From Lysobacteraceae bacterium (GTDB lineage: Bacteria; Pseudomonadota; Gammaproteobacteria; Xanthomonadales; Xanthomonadaceae), in contig SEHC01000034.1 in the NCBI GenBank assembly GCA_004173415.1, positions 1-10,553 of the forward strand: DNA of 10,553 nucleotides, in the 5' to 3' direction. The notes beneath the pieces are model-generated. The model was not told where the DNA came from and made no database searches. It saw only the letters and a list, made by a program, of their open reading frames with translations. The position numbers and the translations under genes were made by a program. How positions within the stretch are numbered: position 1 is the stretch's first letter; every line of letters starts with the position of its first letter. This document shows positions 1-6,429 of this stretch, one piece after another.

Positions 1-1931
1 TAGTCGGCGTTGTTGCCGGCCTCCTCGCGCAGGCTGACCGCGTCGACCCGTTCCAGTCCGGCGGTCTGGTGTTTCTGGAAAAAGCAGGGACGGCCGACGC
101 CCTGGGTGCAGCGGATGATTGAAAGCGGCCGGTCGATGATCTCCGGCAGCAGCCACGGCATCACTGCCTGGTAGTAATCGGCGACCTGCTGCTTGGTCGT
201 TCCGGTATCGGGAAACACGACACGGGTCGGGCTGGTGAGGCGGAACCGTTCCTCCTGGCCGCTCTTGGACTGCTTGCCGGCGGAGGCGCTATTGGCGGCT
301 TTTTTCATCGAAGCTCCCTTGGCTTTGGCCGGCCGGTCCGAGTCGACCAGGTCGCCGGGCTTCTTGTCGGGTCGCAGACTCTTGAGCGAGGGCTGGCGCA
401 GCAAGCCATGCCCGCCGATGCCGCGGTAGAACACCTCCACCACCGCCGCCGGCTTGAACCACCTGGCCGAGCGCAAATCGGTATCGTGCGGCGGCACGTG
501 CACGCTGGGCCTGGCCTGCGCGCCATTTTTTTCCAGTGCCTTGCTGACCTGGCGGATGAGCTCATCGGAGAAACCCGAACCGACCCTGCCTGCGTAGGAC
601 CAGCCATGCTCGGGATCGGGCCTGGCCAGCAGCAGCGAACCGAATCCCTGCCGCGCGCCCTTGGGCGCGGTGAATCCGACCACGGCGAATTCATCGCTGG
701 CCAGGCTCTTGGTCTTGCGCCAGTCGTCACTGCGGCCCGGCTGATGCGGGCGATCGGAACGCTTGGAGATGATCCCTTCGAAATGCCGGTCGACGGCGAG
801 TTGGAAGGCCTGTTCCCCGTCCCCCTCGATATGCGAGCTGTAGCTCAGGTGCGCCGGCGGGTCCTGCAGCAGTGAATGCAGCAACTGTTTGCGCTCGTGC
901 AGCGGCGCCCCGCTGACATCGACCCCGTCCAGGTGCAGCAGGTCGAACACGACCAGGCTCAGACTGCCCTGCTTCTCTCCCGACAAGGTGCCCTGCAGTA
1001 GATTGAAGTCCTGCTTGGTGCCGCTGCCGGCGATCAACTCGCCATCCAGGGACGCACTCGCCAACCCGAGCGATTCGATCGCCATCGCGATCTCCGGGAT
1101 CTTCTGCGTCCATTCGATCGCATTGCGCGACCACAGCCTCGCCTTGCCCTTGGTGACGCTGGCGACGATCCGGTACCCGTCCCACTTGATCTCGTGCAGC
1201 CATTGATCGCCCTTGGGCGGCGCCTCACCAAGACGCGCCAGCTGTGGCGCGAAGGCTTCGCCGCTGGACGCCTTCTTCGCCGCGCCCTGCAGCTTCAGCG
1301 CCCGGGCGGCCCAACCGGCCTTGCGCGGCCTGGCCACGGCTGCCACTTCCGTGAGCCGCTTGCGTGCCGGCTTGCCCTTGCCCGCGCGCTTGAGGTCCTC
1401 GGCCGGCGGGGGCGCCACGTCAGCCAGGAGGTCGTCGGCTTCCAGCATTCCGGCATAGGCATCCTTGTCCTTGAACAGCAGCCACTGCGGCTGCCTGGCG
1501 GGCTTGCCCGAGCGGACCAGGTGCCAGCCGCCCTTGAGCTTGCTGCCGAACAATTCGAAACGCAGGTGCCCCTTGGCCAGTTGTGCCTCGGGGTCGCCTT
1601 CGGTCGCCCACACGCCATGATCGAAACGGGCGACGTGGCCGCCGCCGTAATGGCCCTTGGGAATGTCTCCTTCGAACTGCGCGTAGTCGACCGGATGGTC
1701 CTCGACCTCGACCGCCATGCGCTTGACCGAGGGATCGTAGGACGGGCCCTTGGGCACGGCCCAGCTCTTCAGCGCATCGCCGACCTGCAGGCGGAAGTCG
1801 TAGTGGCGGCGGCTGGCATGGTGCAACTGGACGACGAAGATCGCGCGCTTGCCCTTGGGCAGCGACTTGCCGGGCTGCGGTTCGCGGGTGCCGGAGAATT
1901 CCCGCTTGCGTCGATACTCGGTCAGGCTCAT
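1..1931 (-). CDS. ligD: Multifunctional ATP-dependent DNA ligase LigD (PE–ligase–polymerase), 3' part cut off by the window edge
   Basis: LigD works with Ku in bacterial non-homologous end joining: it trims, fills and seals broken DNA ends. The visible 643 residues run in the order phosphoesterase, ligase, start of polymerase. The phosphoesterase motif lies at about residues 35-49 (HHASRRHYDFRL), with H37, H43 and D45 matching the catalytic set. The ligase nucleotidyl-transfer motif HEIKWDGYR places the adenylated lysine at K249. Further ligase motifs are FEGIISKR (384-391) and WRKTK (404-408), followed by the OB-fold. A Lys/Ala/Ser-rich linker (about 525-565) leads into the polymerase domain, where FFQKH is seen at 617-621. 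The polymerase metal-binding residues lie beyond the edge, and roughly 200 residues are probably missing. ATG 1931 is the only reasonable start: the frame is closed by TAG 54 bases upstream and MSLTEY fits the family. It has no good ribosome binding site of its own (see the mini-ORF at 1928-1960). Confidence 0.96.
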   Translation of the reverse strand, partial: MSLTEYRRKREFSGTREPQPGKSLPKGKRAIFVVQLHHASRRHYDFRLQVGDALKSWAVPKGPSYDPSVKRMAVEVEDHPVDYAQFEGDIPKGHYGGGHVARFDHGVWATEGDPEAQLAKGHLRFELFGSKLKGGWHLVRSGKPARQPQWLLFKDKDAYAGMLEADDLLADVAPPPAEDLKRAGKGKPARKRLTEVAAVARPRKAGWAARALKLQGAAKKASSGEAFAPQLARLGEAPPKGDQWLHEIKWDGYRIVASVTKGKARLWSRNAIEWTQKIPEIAMAIESLGLASASLDGELIAGSGTKQDFNLLQGTLSGEKQGSLSLVVFDLLHLDGVDVSGAPLHERKQLLHSLLQDPPAHLSYSSHIEGDGEQAFQLAVDRHFEGIISKRSDRPHQPGRSDDWRKTKSLASDEFAVVGFTAPKGARQGFGSLLLARPDPEHGWSYAGRVGSGFSDELIRQVSKALEKNGAQARPSVHVPPHDTDLRSARWFKPAAVVEVFYRGIGGHGLLRQPSLKSLRPDKKPGDLVDSDRPAKAKGASMKKAANSASAGKQSKSGQEERFRLTSPTRVVFPDTGTTKQQVADYYQAVMPWLLPEIIDRPLSIIRCTQGVGRPCFFQKHQTAGLERVDAVSLREEAGNNAD

Positions 1932-1960
1932 GGCATGGTCTGCAAATCGGCTGGAACCAT
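1928..1960 (-). promoter_or_regulatory. 10-codon mini-ORF overlapping the ligD start (possible translational coupling)
   Basis: On the minus strand a small reading frame, MVPADLQTMP, starts at ATG 1960 and ends with a TGA that shares bases with the ligD ATG (ATGA). It has a GGAG ribosome binding site (plus-strand ctcc at 1969-1972) at an 8-base spacing, while the ligD ATG has no comparable site. I infer that ribosomes load on the mini-ORF and re-initiate on ligD. The alternative is chance: a 10-codon frame is easily formed. Confidence 0.35.
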
Positions 1961-1985
1961 CTTTCGGACTCCACGTGCACCTGCG

Positions 1986-2342
1986 CTAGCTGGCGCTCGC
2001 CGATGCGCCCTTGAGGGACAGCCAGCGCCATGCGCGTGGCACCACGGTCGCCACCTCGCTCCACAGCTTGGTCGACTCCCCGCCCAGCTCGTCCCACAGC
2101 ACCTCCATCGCCTCGGCGTCCTCCGGCAACCGGTAGCCGCCCCGGGTCAGCAGCGCCAGCGCATAGGCCGGACACAGGTCGTCCCATTCCAGTCCATGGG
2201 CGGCGGCGTCTGCCTGGGCGAAGCGCGAATACCCCGACGGAACCTCGGTCATGTCCGGATACGGCAGGCAACGCTCCACGCCCTGCAGGCGTACCGCTTC
2301 GGTGAGTTTGGCGAATCGTTCCGGACTGGTGGCGATGCCCAT
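1986..2342 (-). CDS. Hypothetical protein of unknown family, immediately upstream of ligD
   Basis: A 118-residue soluble protein that I do not recognise. It starts MGIATSPERF, is moderately acidic in the middle (WDDLCPAY, PEDAEAMEVLWDELGG) and ends in an Ala/Ser-rich tail. There is no signal peptide, membrane segment or obvious metal motif. ATG 2342 is chosen because AGGA lies 7 bases upstream; an in-frame ATG at 2366 would add eight residues but has no ribosome binding site. The gene ends 54 bases before the ligD ATG on the same strand and in the same frame, so the two are probably co-transcribed. It looks real because its composition is protein-like and no good gene occupies the opposite strand. 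A role in end joining would be a guess from position alone. Confidence 0.7.
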   Translation of the reverse strand: MGIATSPERFAKLTEAVRLQGVERCLPYPDMTEVPSGYSRFAQADAAAHGLEWDDLCPAYALALLTRGGYRLPEDAEAMEVLWDELGGESTKLWSEVATVVPRAWRWLSLKGASASAS

Positions 2343-2373
2343 GCCGGCTTCCTGGAGAAGATGCATTGCATGA

Positions 2374-2381
2374 CTTATAAG
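2374..2381. promoter_or_regulatory. Possible -10 element, palindromic CTTATAAG, between divergent genes
   Basis: The 192-base gap between the leftward unknown gene/ligD pair and the rightward DUF72 operon should hold divergent promoters. The only AT-rich element that stands out is the palindrome CTTATAAG, which reads TATAAG on either strand. On the minus strand it would give a leader of about 25 bases before ATG 2342. I see no convincing -35 hexamer at the right spacing on either strand, so this is weak. No other structure was seen in the gap. Confidence 0.2.
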
Positions 2382-2534
2382 CAGCCGATTGTTATGCCAT
2401 GGTGACCCGGCACCGCACTGCCTGACGGCTATGCGCTGCTTTCACGATGCGTTGACCCGGGATGGGGACGATCATGAGCCCACTGCAATGCACGCCGTCG
2501 AGATCATGCGCAGCCGCACGCAAGCACGCCAACG

Positions 2535-3305
2535 ATGGGCGCGATAGTCGCCGCCTGCGCAGGCTGGTCCATTCCTGGCCCGCATCGTCACCTGTTCGGT
2601 TCCGAAGGCTCGGCGCTGGAGCGTTACGCCTCGCGCTTCAACGGGGTCGAGATCAACTCCTCCTTCTACCGTCCGCACCAGGCCAGCACCTACGCAAGAT
2701 GGGCCGCGTCGGTGCCGAAGGACTTCCGCTTCAGCGTCAAGCTGCCCAAGGCGATCACCCATGAGCACCGCCTGCTCGGCGCGGGCGCGCTGCTCGACCG
2801 CTTCATTGGCGAGTGCAGCGGCCTGGGCAACAAACTCGGAGGCCTGCTGGTGCAACTGCCTCCCAGCCTGGCCTTCGACGCGCGGCTCGCCAATACGTTC
2901 TTCGGCATGCTCAGGCGCCGGGTCAAGCCACGGCTGCCGCTGCTCTGCGAACCGCGGCATCCGAGCTGGTTCTCCGCTGCCGCCAACGTGGTATGGGAAC
3001 GACACGCGATCAACCGGATCGCCGCCGATCCGCCGCCCGGGAGCGAGGAGGCAAGACTACCCAGTGCGACCGGGCGCTGGCGCTACTGGCGCCTGCATGG
3101 CGCGCCGCGGATCTATTACAGCGCTTATTCCAACGACACGCTGGTCGAGCTGGTGCCGGCTCTTCGCCAGGCAGCACGGTCGGCGGAAGTCTGGGTGGTG
3201 TTCGACAACACGGCCCATGGCCATGCGGTGGCCGACGCAGCGACCCTGCAGTCGCTGCTTGCCCAACCGGCGGCAAGCCTCGCCAGAGGACGGCACGGTG
3301 CCTGA
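2535..3305 (+). CDS. DUF72 (YecE-like) family protein
   Basis: A 256-residue DUF72 protein; the family has a TIM-barrel-like fold and no established reaction. Family signatures are visible in order: GWS (10-12), EINSSFYR (39-46), KLPKAITH (69-76), EPRHPSW (139-145), YWRLHG (184-189), YYSAYS (194-199) and DNTAHGHA (224-231). The length matches the family. ATG 2535 is the only start between the in-frame stop at 2475 and the first conserved motif, although no clear ribosome binding site precedes it. Its last 8 bases overlap the start of the Fpg/Nei-family gene, which in turn overlaps an AAG-type glycosylase gene. The three are therefore almost certainly one operon, and a link to base excision repair is suggested by context only. 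It is predicted to be cytoplasmic: there is no signal peptide. Confidence 0.92.
   Translation: MGAIVAACAGWSIPGPHRHLFGSEGSALERYASRFNGVEINSSFYRPHQASTYARWAASVPKDFRFSVKLPKAITHEHRLLGAGALLDRFIGECSGLGNKLGGLLVQLPPSLAFDARLANTFFGMLRRRVKPRLPLLCEPRHPSWFSAAANVVWERHAINRIAADPPPGSEEARLPSATGRWRYWRLHGAPRIYYSAYSNDTLVELVPALRQAARSAEVWVVFDNTAHGHAVADAATLQSLLAQPAASLARGRHGA
3285..3290 (+). promoter_or_regulatory. Ribosome binding site AGAGGA that fixes the GTG start of the Nei-like gene
   Basis: AGAGGA lies inside the end of the DUF72 gene, 7 bases before GTG 3298. It supports a GTG start overlapping the DUF72 stop, rather than any of the earlier starts in the same long open frame. Confidence 0.75.
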
Positions 3306-4035
3306 GGGTCCGTCCATCGTCATCCTGCGCGAGGAGGCGGCTGTGTTCGCCCGCAAGACCGTGCGTGCGGCCAGCGGCAATGCCAAGCTCGACCTGGACA
3401 GGATGAAGGGGCGCCGCATCCTCGCCATGCGCAGCTGGGGCAAGCATTTCCTCATCCAGTTCTCCGGCTTCAGCCTGCGCATCCACCTGCTGATGTTCGG
3501 CACCTACCGGATCAACGAAGACAAGCCGTCCCCGCCGCGGGTCCGGCTCGAATTCGACAGCGGCCATCTCAATTTCTACACCTGTTCGGCACGCTACATC
3601 GAGGGCGACCTGGACCAGGCCTACGACTGGGAGGGCGACGTGATGTCCGCGCAGTGGAATCCGACCAAGGCGCGGCGCAAACTGAAAGCACGGGGCGAGA
3701 TCCTGGTCTGCGATGCGCTGCTCGACCAGGACGTTTTCGCGGGCGTTGGCAACATCATCAAGAACGAGGTGCTGTTCCGCACCCTGATCCATCCCTGCAG
3801 CCAGATCGGCGCCCTGCCACCGCGCAAGTTGTCCGCACTGATCCGTGAGGCCCGCCAGTACAGTTTCGATTTCCTCGAATGGAAACGCCGGTACGTGTTG
3901 CGCCAGCACTGGCTGGTGCACACCCGGCGTACCTGCCCGCGATGCGGGCGACCGCTGTCCAAGGCGCATCTGGGGGCTACCCGGCGCAGGAGCTTCTTCT
4001 GCGAGAAGTGCCAGGTGCGGTACGAACCGGCATGA
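3298..4035 (+). CDS. Fpg/Nei-family DNA glycosylase/AP lyase (endonuclease VIII-like)
   Basis: A 245-residue bifunctional base excision repair enzyme, expected to remove oxidised bases and cleave the abasic strand. After removal of the initiator Met (GTG codon) the chain begins PEGPS, giving the catalytic N-terminal proline and the glutamate. K49 in WGKHF is the conserved beta-hairpin lysine, and IHLLMFG (62-68) is a core motif. The helix-two-turn-helix is at about 141-160 (GVGNIIKNE, with N152). A C-terminal zinc finger has C213, C216, C235 and C238, preceded by the RRRSFFC arginine loop. GVGNIIKNE and the short length point to a Nei-like subgroup rather than classical MutM; the substrate cannot be read from sequence. 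The start overlaps the DUF72 gene by 8 bases, and the stop overlaps the next ATG (ATGA), so expression is probably coupled. The open frame extends far upstream, but that part is a shadow of the DUF72 gene. Confidence 0.93.
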   Translation: MPEGPSIVILREEAAVFARKTVRAASGNAKLDLDRMKGRRILAMRSWGKHFLIQFSGFSLRIHLLMFGTYRINEDKPSPPRVRLEFDSGHLNFYTCSARYIEGDLDQAYDWEGDVMSAQWNPTKARRKLKARGEILVCDALLDQDVFAGVGNIIKNEVLFRTLIHPCSQIGALPPRKLSALIREARQYSFDFLEWKRRYVLRQHWLVHTRRTCPRCGRPLSKAHLGATRRRSFFCEKCQVRYEPA

Positions 4036-4634
4036 AGCCACTGCCCCGCGAGTTCTATGACCGGGATGCGCGGCTGCTTGCCCCGATGCTGCTGAACAAG
4101 GTGCTGGTCAACCTAGACGGACGCAGCGGTCGCATCGTCGAAGTGGAGGCGTACTGCGGGGCCGAAGACGCCGCGGCCCACAGCTACCGCGGGCCCACGC
4201 CGCGCACCCAGGTGATGTTCGGCCAGCCCGGCCACCTGTATGTGTATTTCATCTACGGCATGCATTGGGCCGCCAACGTCGTCTCCGGCGGCTTGCCTGG
4301 CAGCGCGGTGCTGATCAGGGCACTGCAACCTCTGAGTGCGATCGAAGCGCTGCGGCGCGCGCGCGGCGGAGTGAAGGCGGCCAACCTGATCGCCAGCGGA
4401 CCGGGCCGGCTGACCGCGGCGATGGGCATCACCGGCCATGACAACGGGCTGGACCTGACCGATGCCGGGTCGCGGATCCAGGTGTGGGACGACGGGCTGG
4501 CGCCACCCGACCATCCGCTGGTCACCAGGCGCGTAGGCATCACCCGCGCCGAACACCAGCCCTGGCGCTGGCACGTGGATGGCAACGAACATGTTTCCCG
4601 CCGCGCCCTGATGAAACGCACTCTGCGCAAATGA
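4032..4634 (+). CDS. mpg: AAG/MPG-type 3-methyladenine DNA glycosylase
   Basis: A 200-residue monofunctional glycosylase that excises alkylated purines such as 3-methyladenine, and often hypoxanthine, leaving an abasic site. Key residues align with human AAG. E39 in IVEVEAY is the water-activating glutamate (human E125). Y41 and H50 match Y127 and H136 of the base pocket. Y75 in YGMH matches the intercalating Y162, Y72 matches Y159 and N82 matches N169. LIRALQP (about 97-103) is the conserved strand. The ATG overlaps the Nei-like stop as ATGA, and the family N-terminus (PLPREFYDRD) begins directly after it; an open stretch upstream in the same frame is a shadow of the Nei-like gene. It is the last gene of the DUF72–Nei–AAG operon and is followed by a hairpin terminator. 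The set handles oxidised and alkylated bases together. Confidence 0.95.
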   Translation: MKPLPREFYDRDARLLAPMLLNKVLVNLDGRSGRIVEVEAYCGAEDAAAHSYRGPTPRTQVMFGQPGHLYVYFIYGMHWAANVVSGGLPGSAVLIRALQPLSAIEALRRARGGVKAANLIASGPGRLTAAMGITGHDNGLDLTDAGSRIQVWDDGLAPPDHPLVTRRVGITRAEHQPWRWHVDGNEHVSRRALMKRTLRK

Positions 4635-4665
4635 CGGGGTGACCTGGCTGACGCCCGGACAAAGA

Positions 4666-4688
4666 AAGGCCCTGCAAAGCAGGGCCTT
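4666..4688. terminator. Bidirectional intrinsic terminator between convergent genes
   Basis: A perfect 10-bp stem, AAGGCCCTGC with loop AAA and GCAGGGCCTT, lies 31 bases after the AAG stop and 20 bases after the stop of the leftward Gln-rich gene. On the minus strand the stem is followed by TTTCTTTG, a reasonable U-tract. On the plus strand it is followed only by CTCC beyond the two stem Ts. It probably serves both transcripts, more strongly the leftward one. Confidence 0.8.
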
Positions 4689-4708
4689 CTCCGTCGACCT
4701 TGCGGGTC

Positions 4709-4864
4709 TTATTCCTCTTCTTCGTTGGCCTGGCCGGCCTGGTTGCGTCCACCTTCCTGCTGCGCCTGCTCGCGCTGGCGATCCGGCTGCTGGCCCTGCT
4801 CGCGTTGCTGGCCCTGGCCGCCCTGCTGTCCCTGCTGCCCGGTGTTGTTCTGGTTGTTGCCCAT
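4709..4864 (-). CDS. Small Gln/Gly-rich disordered protein (hydrophilin-like)
   Basis: A 51-residue protein beginning MGNNQNNTGQQ and ending in four glutamates. By count it has 17 Gln, 10 Gly, 7 Glu, 6 Asn and 4 Arg. It has no Lys, Cys, aromatic, Leu, Ile or Val, so it cannot form a hydrophobic core and is surely disordered. ATG 4864 has a strong AAGGA ribosome binding site 7 bases upstream; an in-frame TTG further up (4936) would pull a hairpin into the coding region and is less likely. The bidirectional terminator follows closely. It belongs to no family I can name with certainty. It fits the loose definition of hydrophilins, small Gly-rich hydrophilic stress proteins, but that role is inferred from composition. 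The opposite strand has a Leu-rich open frame that is the complement of these CAG/CAA codons. Confidence 0.7.
   Translation of the reverse strand: MGNNQNNTGQQGQQGGQGQQREQGQQPDRQREQAQQEGGRNQAGQANEEEE
4787..4840 (-). repeat. Imperfect GQQ tripeptide repeats within the Gln-rich protein
   Basis: Residues 9-26 are built from imperfect repeats of Gly-Gln-Gln, encoded by near-repeats of GGCCAGCAG or GGGCAGCAG. Such repeats can change length by slippage. The codons are mixed (CAG, CAA, GGC, GGG, GGA), which suggests selection on the protein rather than a fresh expansion. Confidence 0.55.
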
Positions 4865-4879
4865 CGCGGATTCCTTGTG

Positions 4880-4900
4880 TGCACGACGAAGCGTCGTGCA
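4880..4900 (-). promoter_or_regulatory. 9-bp hairpin in the leader of the Gln-rich gene
   Basis: A perfect inverted repeat, TGCACGACG with a 3-base loop and CGTCGTGCA, ends three bases before the AAGGA ribosome binding site of the leftward gene. It has no U-tract on either strand, so it is not a standard terminator. Its place suggests control of translation or mRNA stability, or a protein binding site in the 257-base gap between this gene and the DUF763 gene. On the minus strand a TTGACC -35-like hexamer lies further upstream (ggtcaa on plus, 4931-4936), but no matching -10 was found. The rest of the gap shows nothing else clear. Confidence 0.45.
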
Positions 4901-5121
4901 TCCAGCATCGATCCGGTGTTCGTAAGCGGGGGTCAATTCCGCGGCCAGTCGTCCTCACAAGATGCTTCCGAATCCACTGACGGTTCAGCCATCGGAGCGG
5001 CATGCAGCCCGCTGGCGTGCGCTGCGTGCGCCCCACAAGGGCCCGCCGGGGCGGTCGCGACGCAGGATCTGAGACCGGCCGGCGACATCATGCAGGCAAC
5101 ACGCATGGGCGAAGCCGAACA

Positions 5122-6420
5122 ATGACGAGACGGGCGGGAAGCGCGGACCTGCCGCTGCATGGCGGGCATGTGCCGCGGTGGCTCGCGGACCGCATGACCC
5201 GGCTGGGCGCGGTGATGAGCGAGGCCATCGTGCATGCCTATGGCCGCGACGAACTGCTGCGGCGACTGGCGCATCCGTTCTGGTTCCAATCCCTCGGTGC
5301 CGTGATGGGCATGGACTGGCATTCTTCGGGCATCACTACCAGCGTCATCGGCGCACTCAAGCGCGGGCTTGCGCCGCTCGCGGGCGAACTGGGAATCCAT
5401 GTCTGCGGGGGCCGCGGCCGCCACTCGCGGGCGACGCCGGACGAGCTGGCGGCGGTCGGCCAGCGTACCGGACTGGACGGTGCGGCACTGGCCCGCACCA
5501 GCCGACTGGTGGCCAAGGTCGACAGCGCTGCGGTGCAGGACGGCTTTGAGCTGTACCTGCACGGCTTCATCGTCACCGACGATGGCCGCTGGGTAGTGGT
5601 GCAGCAGGGAATGAATGGCGGCCGCGGGCAGGCCCGTCGCTACCATTGGCTGTCCGAAGATCTGGAGAGCTTCGTCGATGCGCCGCATGCGGCGATCGAA
5701 GGCCCTGCACGGGGCCTCATCATCAACCTGGCCGATCGCCGCGCGGCCCCCTCGCGCCGGGCGCAGATCGAGGTGCTGGACACGCTGGGCCCGGACGCGA
5801 TCGCGCGCGAGTTCCTCAGCAGGGAACGGAGGCAGGTGCGCGCCACGGCTGCGCCTCCGCCGCCCCGCGGCGCGCAGATGGAGTTGTTGCCGCATCTGGT
5901 GCTGCCCGACCACCATGACCTCCAAGGTGGCGACGTGGTGCTTCGCCGCCTGCACGGAAGCCTGGCTGCCGCCGCAGAGTGCGGGCCGCGTGATTTTGCC
6001 GAGCTGCTGCAGGTGCCGGGTGTGGGTGCCCGCACGTTGCGTGCCCTGGCGATGGTGGCCGAAGTCCTGCATGGCGCCCCGTGTCGTTTCACCGACCCGG
6101 CCCGCTTTTCACTGGCCCATGGCGGCAAGGACGGCCACCCCTTCCCCGTGCCCACCCTGGTCTACGACCAGACCATCGGCGTGCTCAAGAAGGCGGTTAC
6201 CGAGGCGAAGCTGGGCCGTGAAGACCGGCTTGCAGCGATCAGGCGCCTGGACGACCAGGCGCGTCGGCTGGAAGCGCACGCCAAGGGTCCTTCGTTGCAG
6301 GCGTTTGTTTCCGACGAGCGGCTCAAGTCGCATGCCTATGGCGGACGCAGTGTATCGGGGCGGGAAGCACCGCCCACCGGCATGCCGGGAGCGGCAGGCC
6401 GGTCGCGCAGCGCACGATGA
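5122..6420 (+). CDS. DUF763 family protein with a helix-hairpin-helix motif
   Basis: A 432-residue member of DUF763, a bacterial and archaeal family without an assigned function. The family core is clear: RRAGSADLPLHGG at the N-terminus (3-15), HPFWFQSLG (51-59), DWHSSGITTSVIGALK (65-80), GGRGRHSRATPDEL (96-109) and AHGGKDGHPFPV (332-343). Residues 294-314 contain LLQVPGVGARTL, a classical helix-hairpin-helix with GVG at 300-302, which implies non-specific DNA binding. The last 40 or so residues are Gly/Arg/Ser-rich and probably disordered. ATG 5122 is chosen because family homology starts at once; the frame is open upstream to 5002 but that stretch is Arg-rich and unlike the family. The ribosome binding site is weak, and an 11-codon frame ends in ATGA across the start. 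The stop is followed after 9 bases by a GIY-YIG-like gene, so the two are co-translated. A DNA-processing role is inferred from the HhH and the neighbours. Confidence 0.93.
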   Translation: MTRRAGSADLPLHGGHVPRWLADRMTRLGAVMSEAIVHAYGRDELLRRLAHPFWFQSLGAVMGMDWHSSGITTSVIGALKRGLAPLAGELGIHVCGGRGRHSRATPDELAAVGQRTGLDGAALARTSRLVAKVDSAAVQDGFELYLHGFIVTDDGRWVVVQQGMNGGRGQARRYHWLSEDLESFVDAPHAAIEGPARGLIINLADRRAAPSRRAQIEVLDTLGPDAIAREFLSRERRQVRATAAPPPPRGAQMELLPHLVLPDHHDLQGGDVVLRRLHGSLAAAAECGPRDFAELLQVPGVGARTLRALAMVAEVLHGAPCRFTDPARFSLAHGGKDGHPFPVPTLVYDQTIGVLKKAVTEAKLGREDRLAAIRRLDDQARRLEAHAKGPSLQAFVSDERLKSHAYGGRSVSGREAPPTGMPGAAGRSRSAR

Positions 6421-6423
6421 GGT
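6418..6423 (+). promoter_or_regulatory. Ribosome binding site TGAGGT overlapping the DUF763 stop codon
   Basis: TGAGGT includes the TGA of the DUF763 gene and sits 6 bases before ATG 6430. The overlap of stop and ribosome binding site fixes the start of the next gene and indicates coupled translation of the pair. Confidence 0.7.
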
Positions 6424-6429
6424 ACGGCA

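Noticed and set aside
1194..2405. A 403-codon open frame on the plus strand opposite ligD and the unknown gene
   Set aside because: It is the complement of a protein with clear LigD motifs. Its translation has no recognisable domain, and such antisense frames are common in GC-rich DNA.
2761..3297. N-terminal extension of the Nei-like gene back to 2761
   Set aside because: The extension is a shadow of DUF72, and the enzyme needs proline directly after the initiator, which GTG 3298 provides with a good ribosome binding site.
4585..4596. GAACATGTTTC resembling a LexA-type dyad
   Set aside because: It lies deep inside the AAG coding region, where a LexA operator would have no promoter to control, and it is an imperfect dyad.
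4862..4936. TTG start at 4936 for the Gln-rich gene, adding 24 residues
   Set aside because: It would make the leader hairpin coding, lacks a ribosome binding site and adds a segment of quite different composition; ATG 4864 has AAGGA at a good distance.
4700..5125. A Leu-rich plus-strand frame that looks like a membrane protein, opposite the Gln-rich gene
   Set aside because: Its Leu and Ala codons are the complement of Gln and Gly/Arg codons. It starts at TTG without a ribosome binding site just after a terminator, whereas the minus-strand frame has a strong site and a matching terminator.
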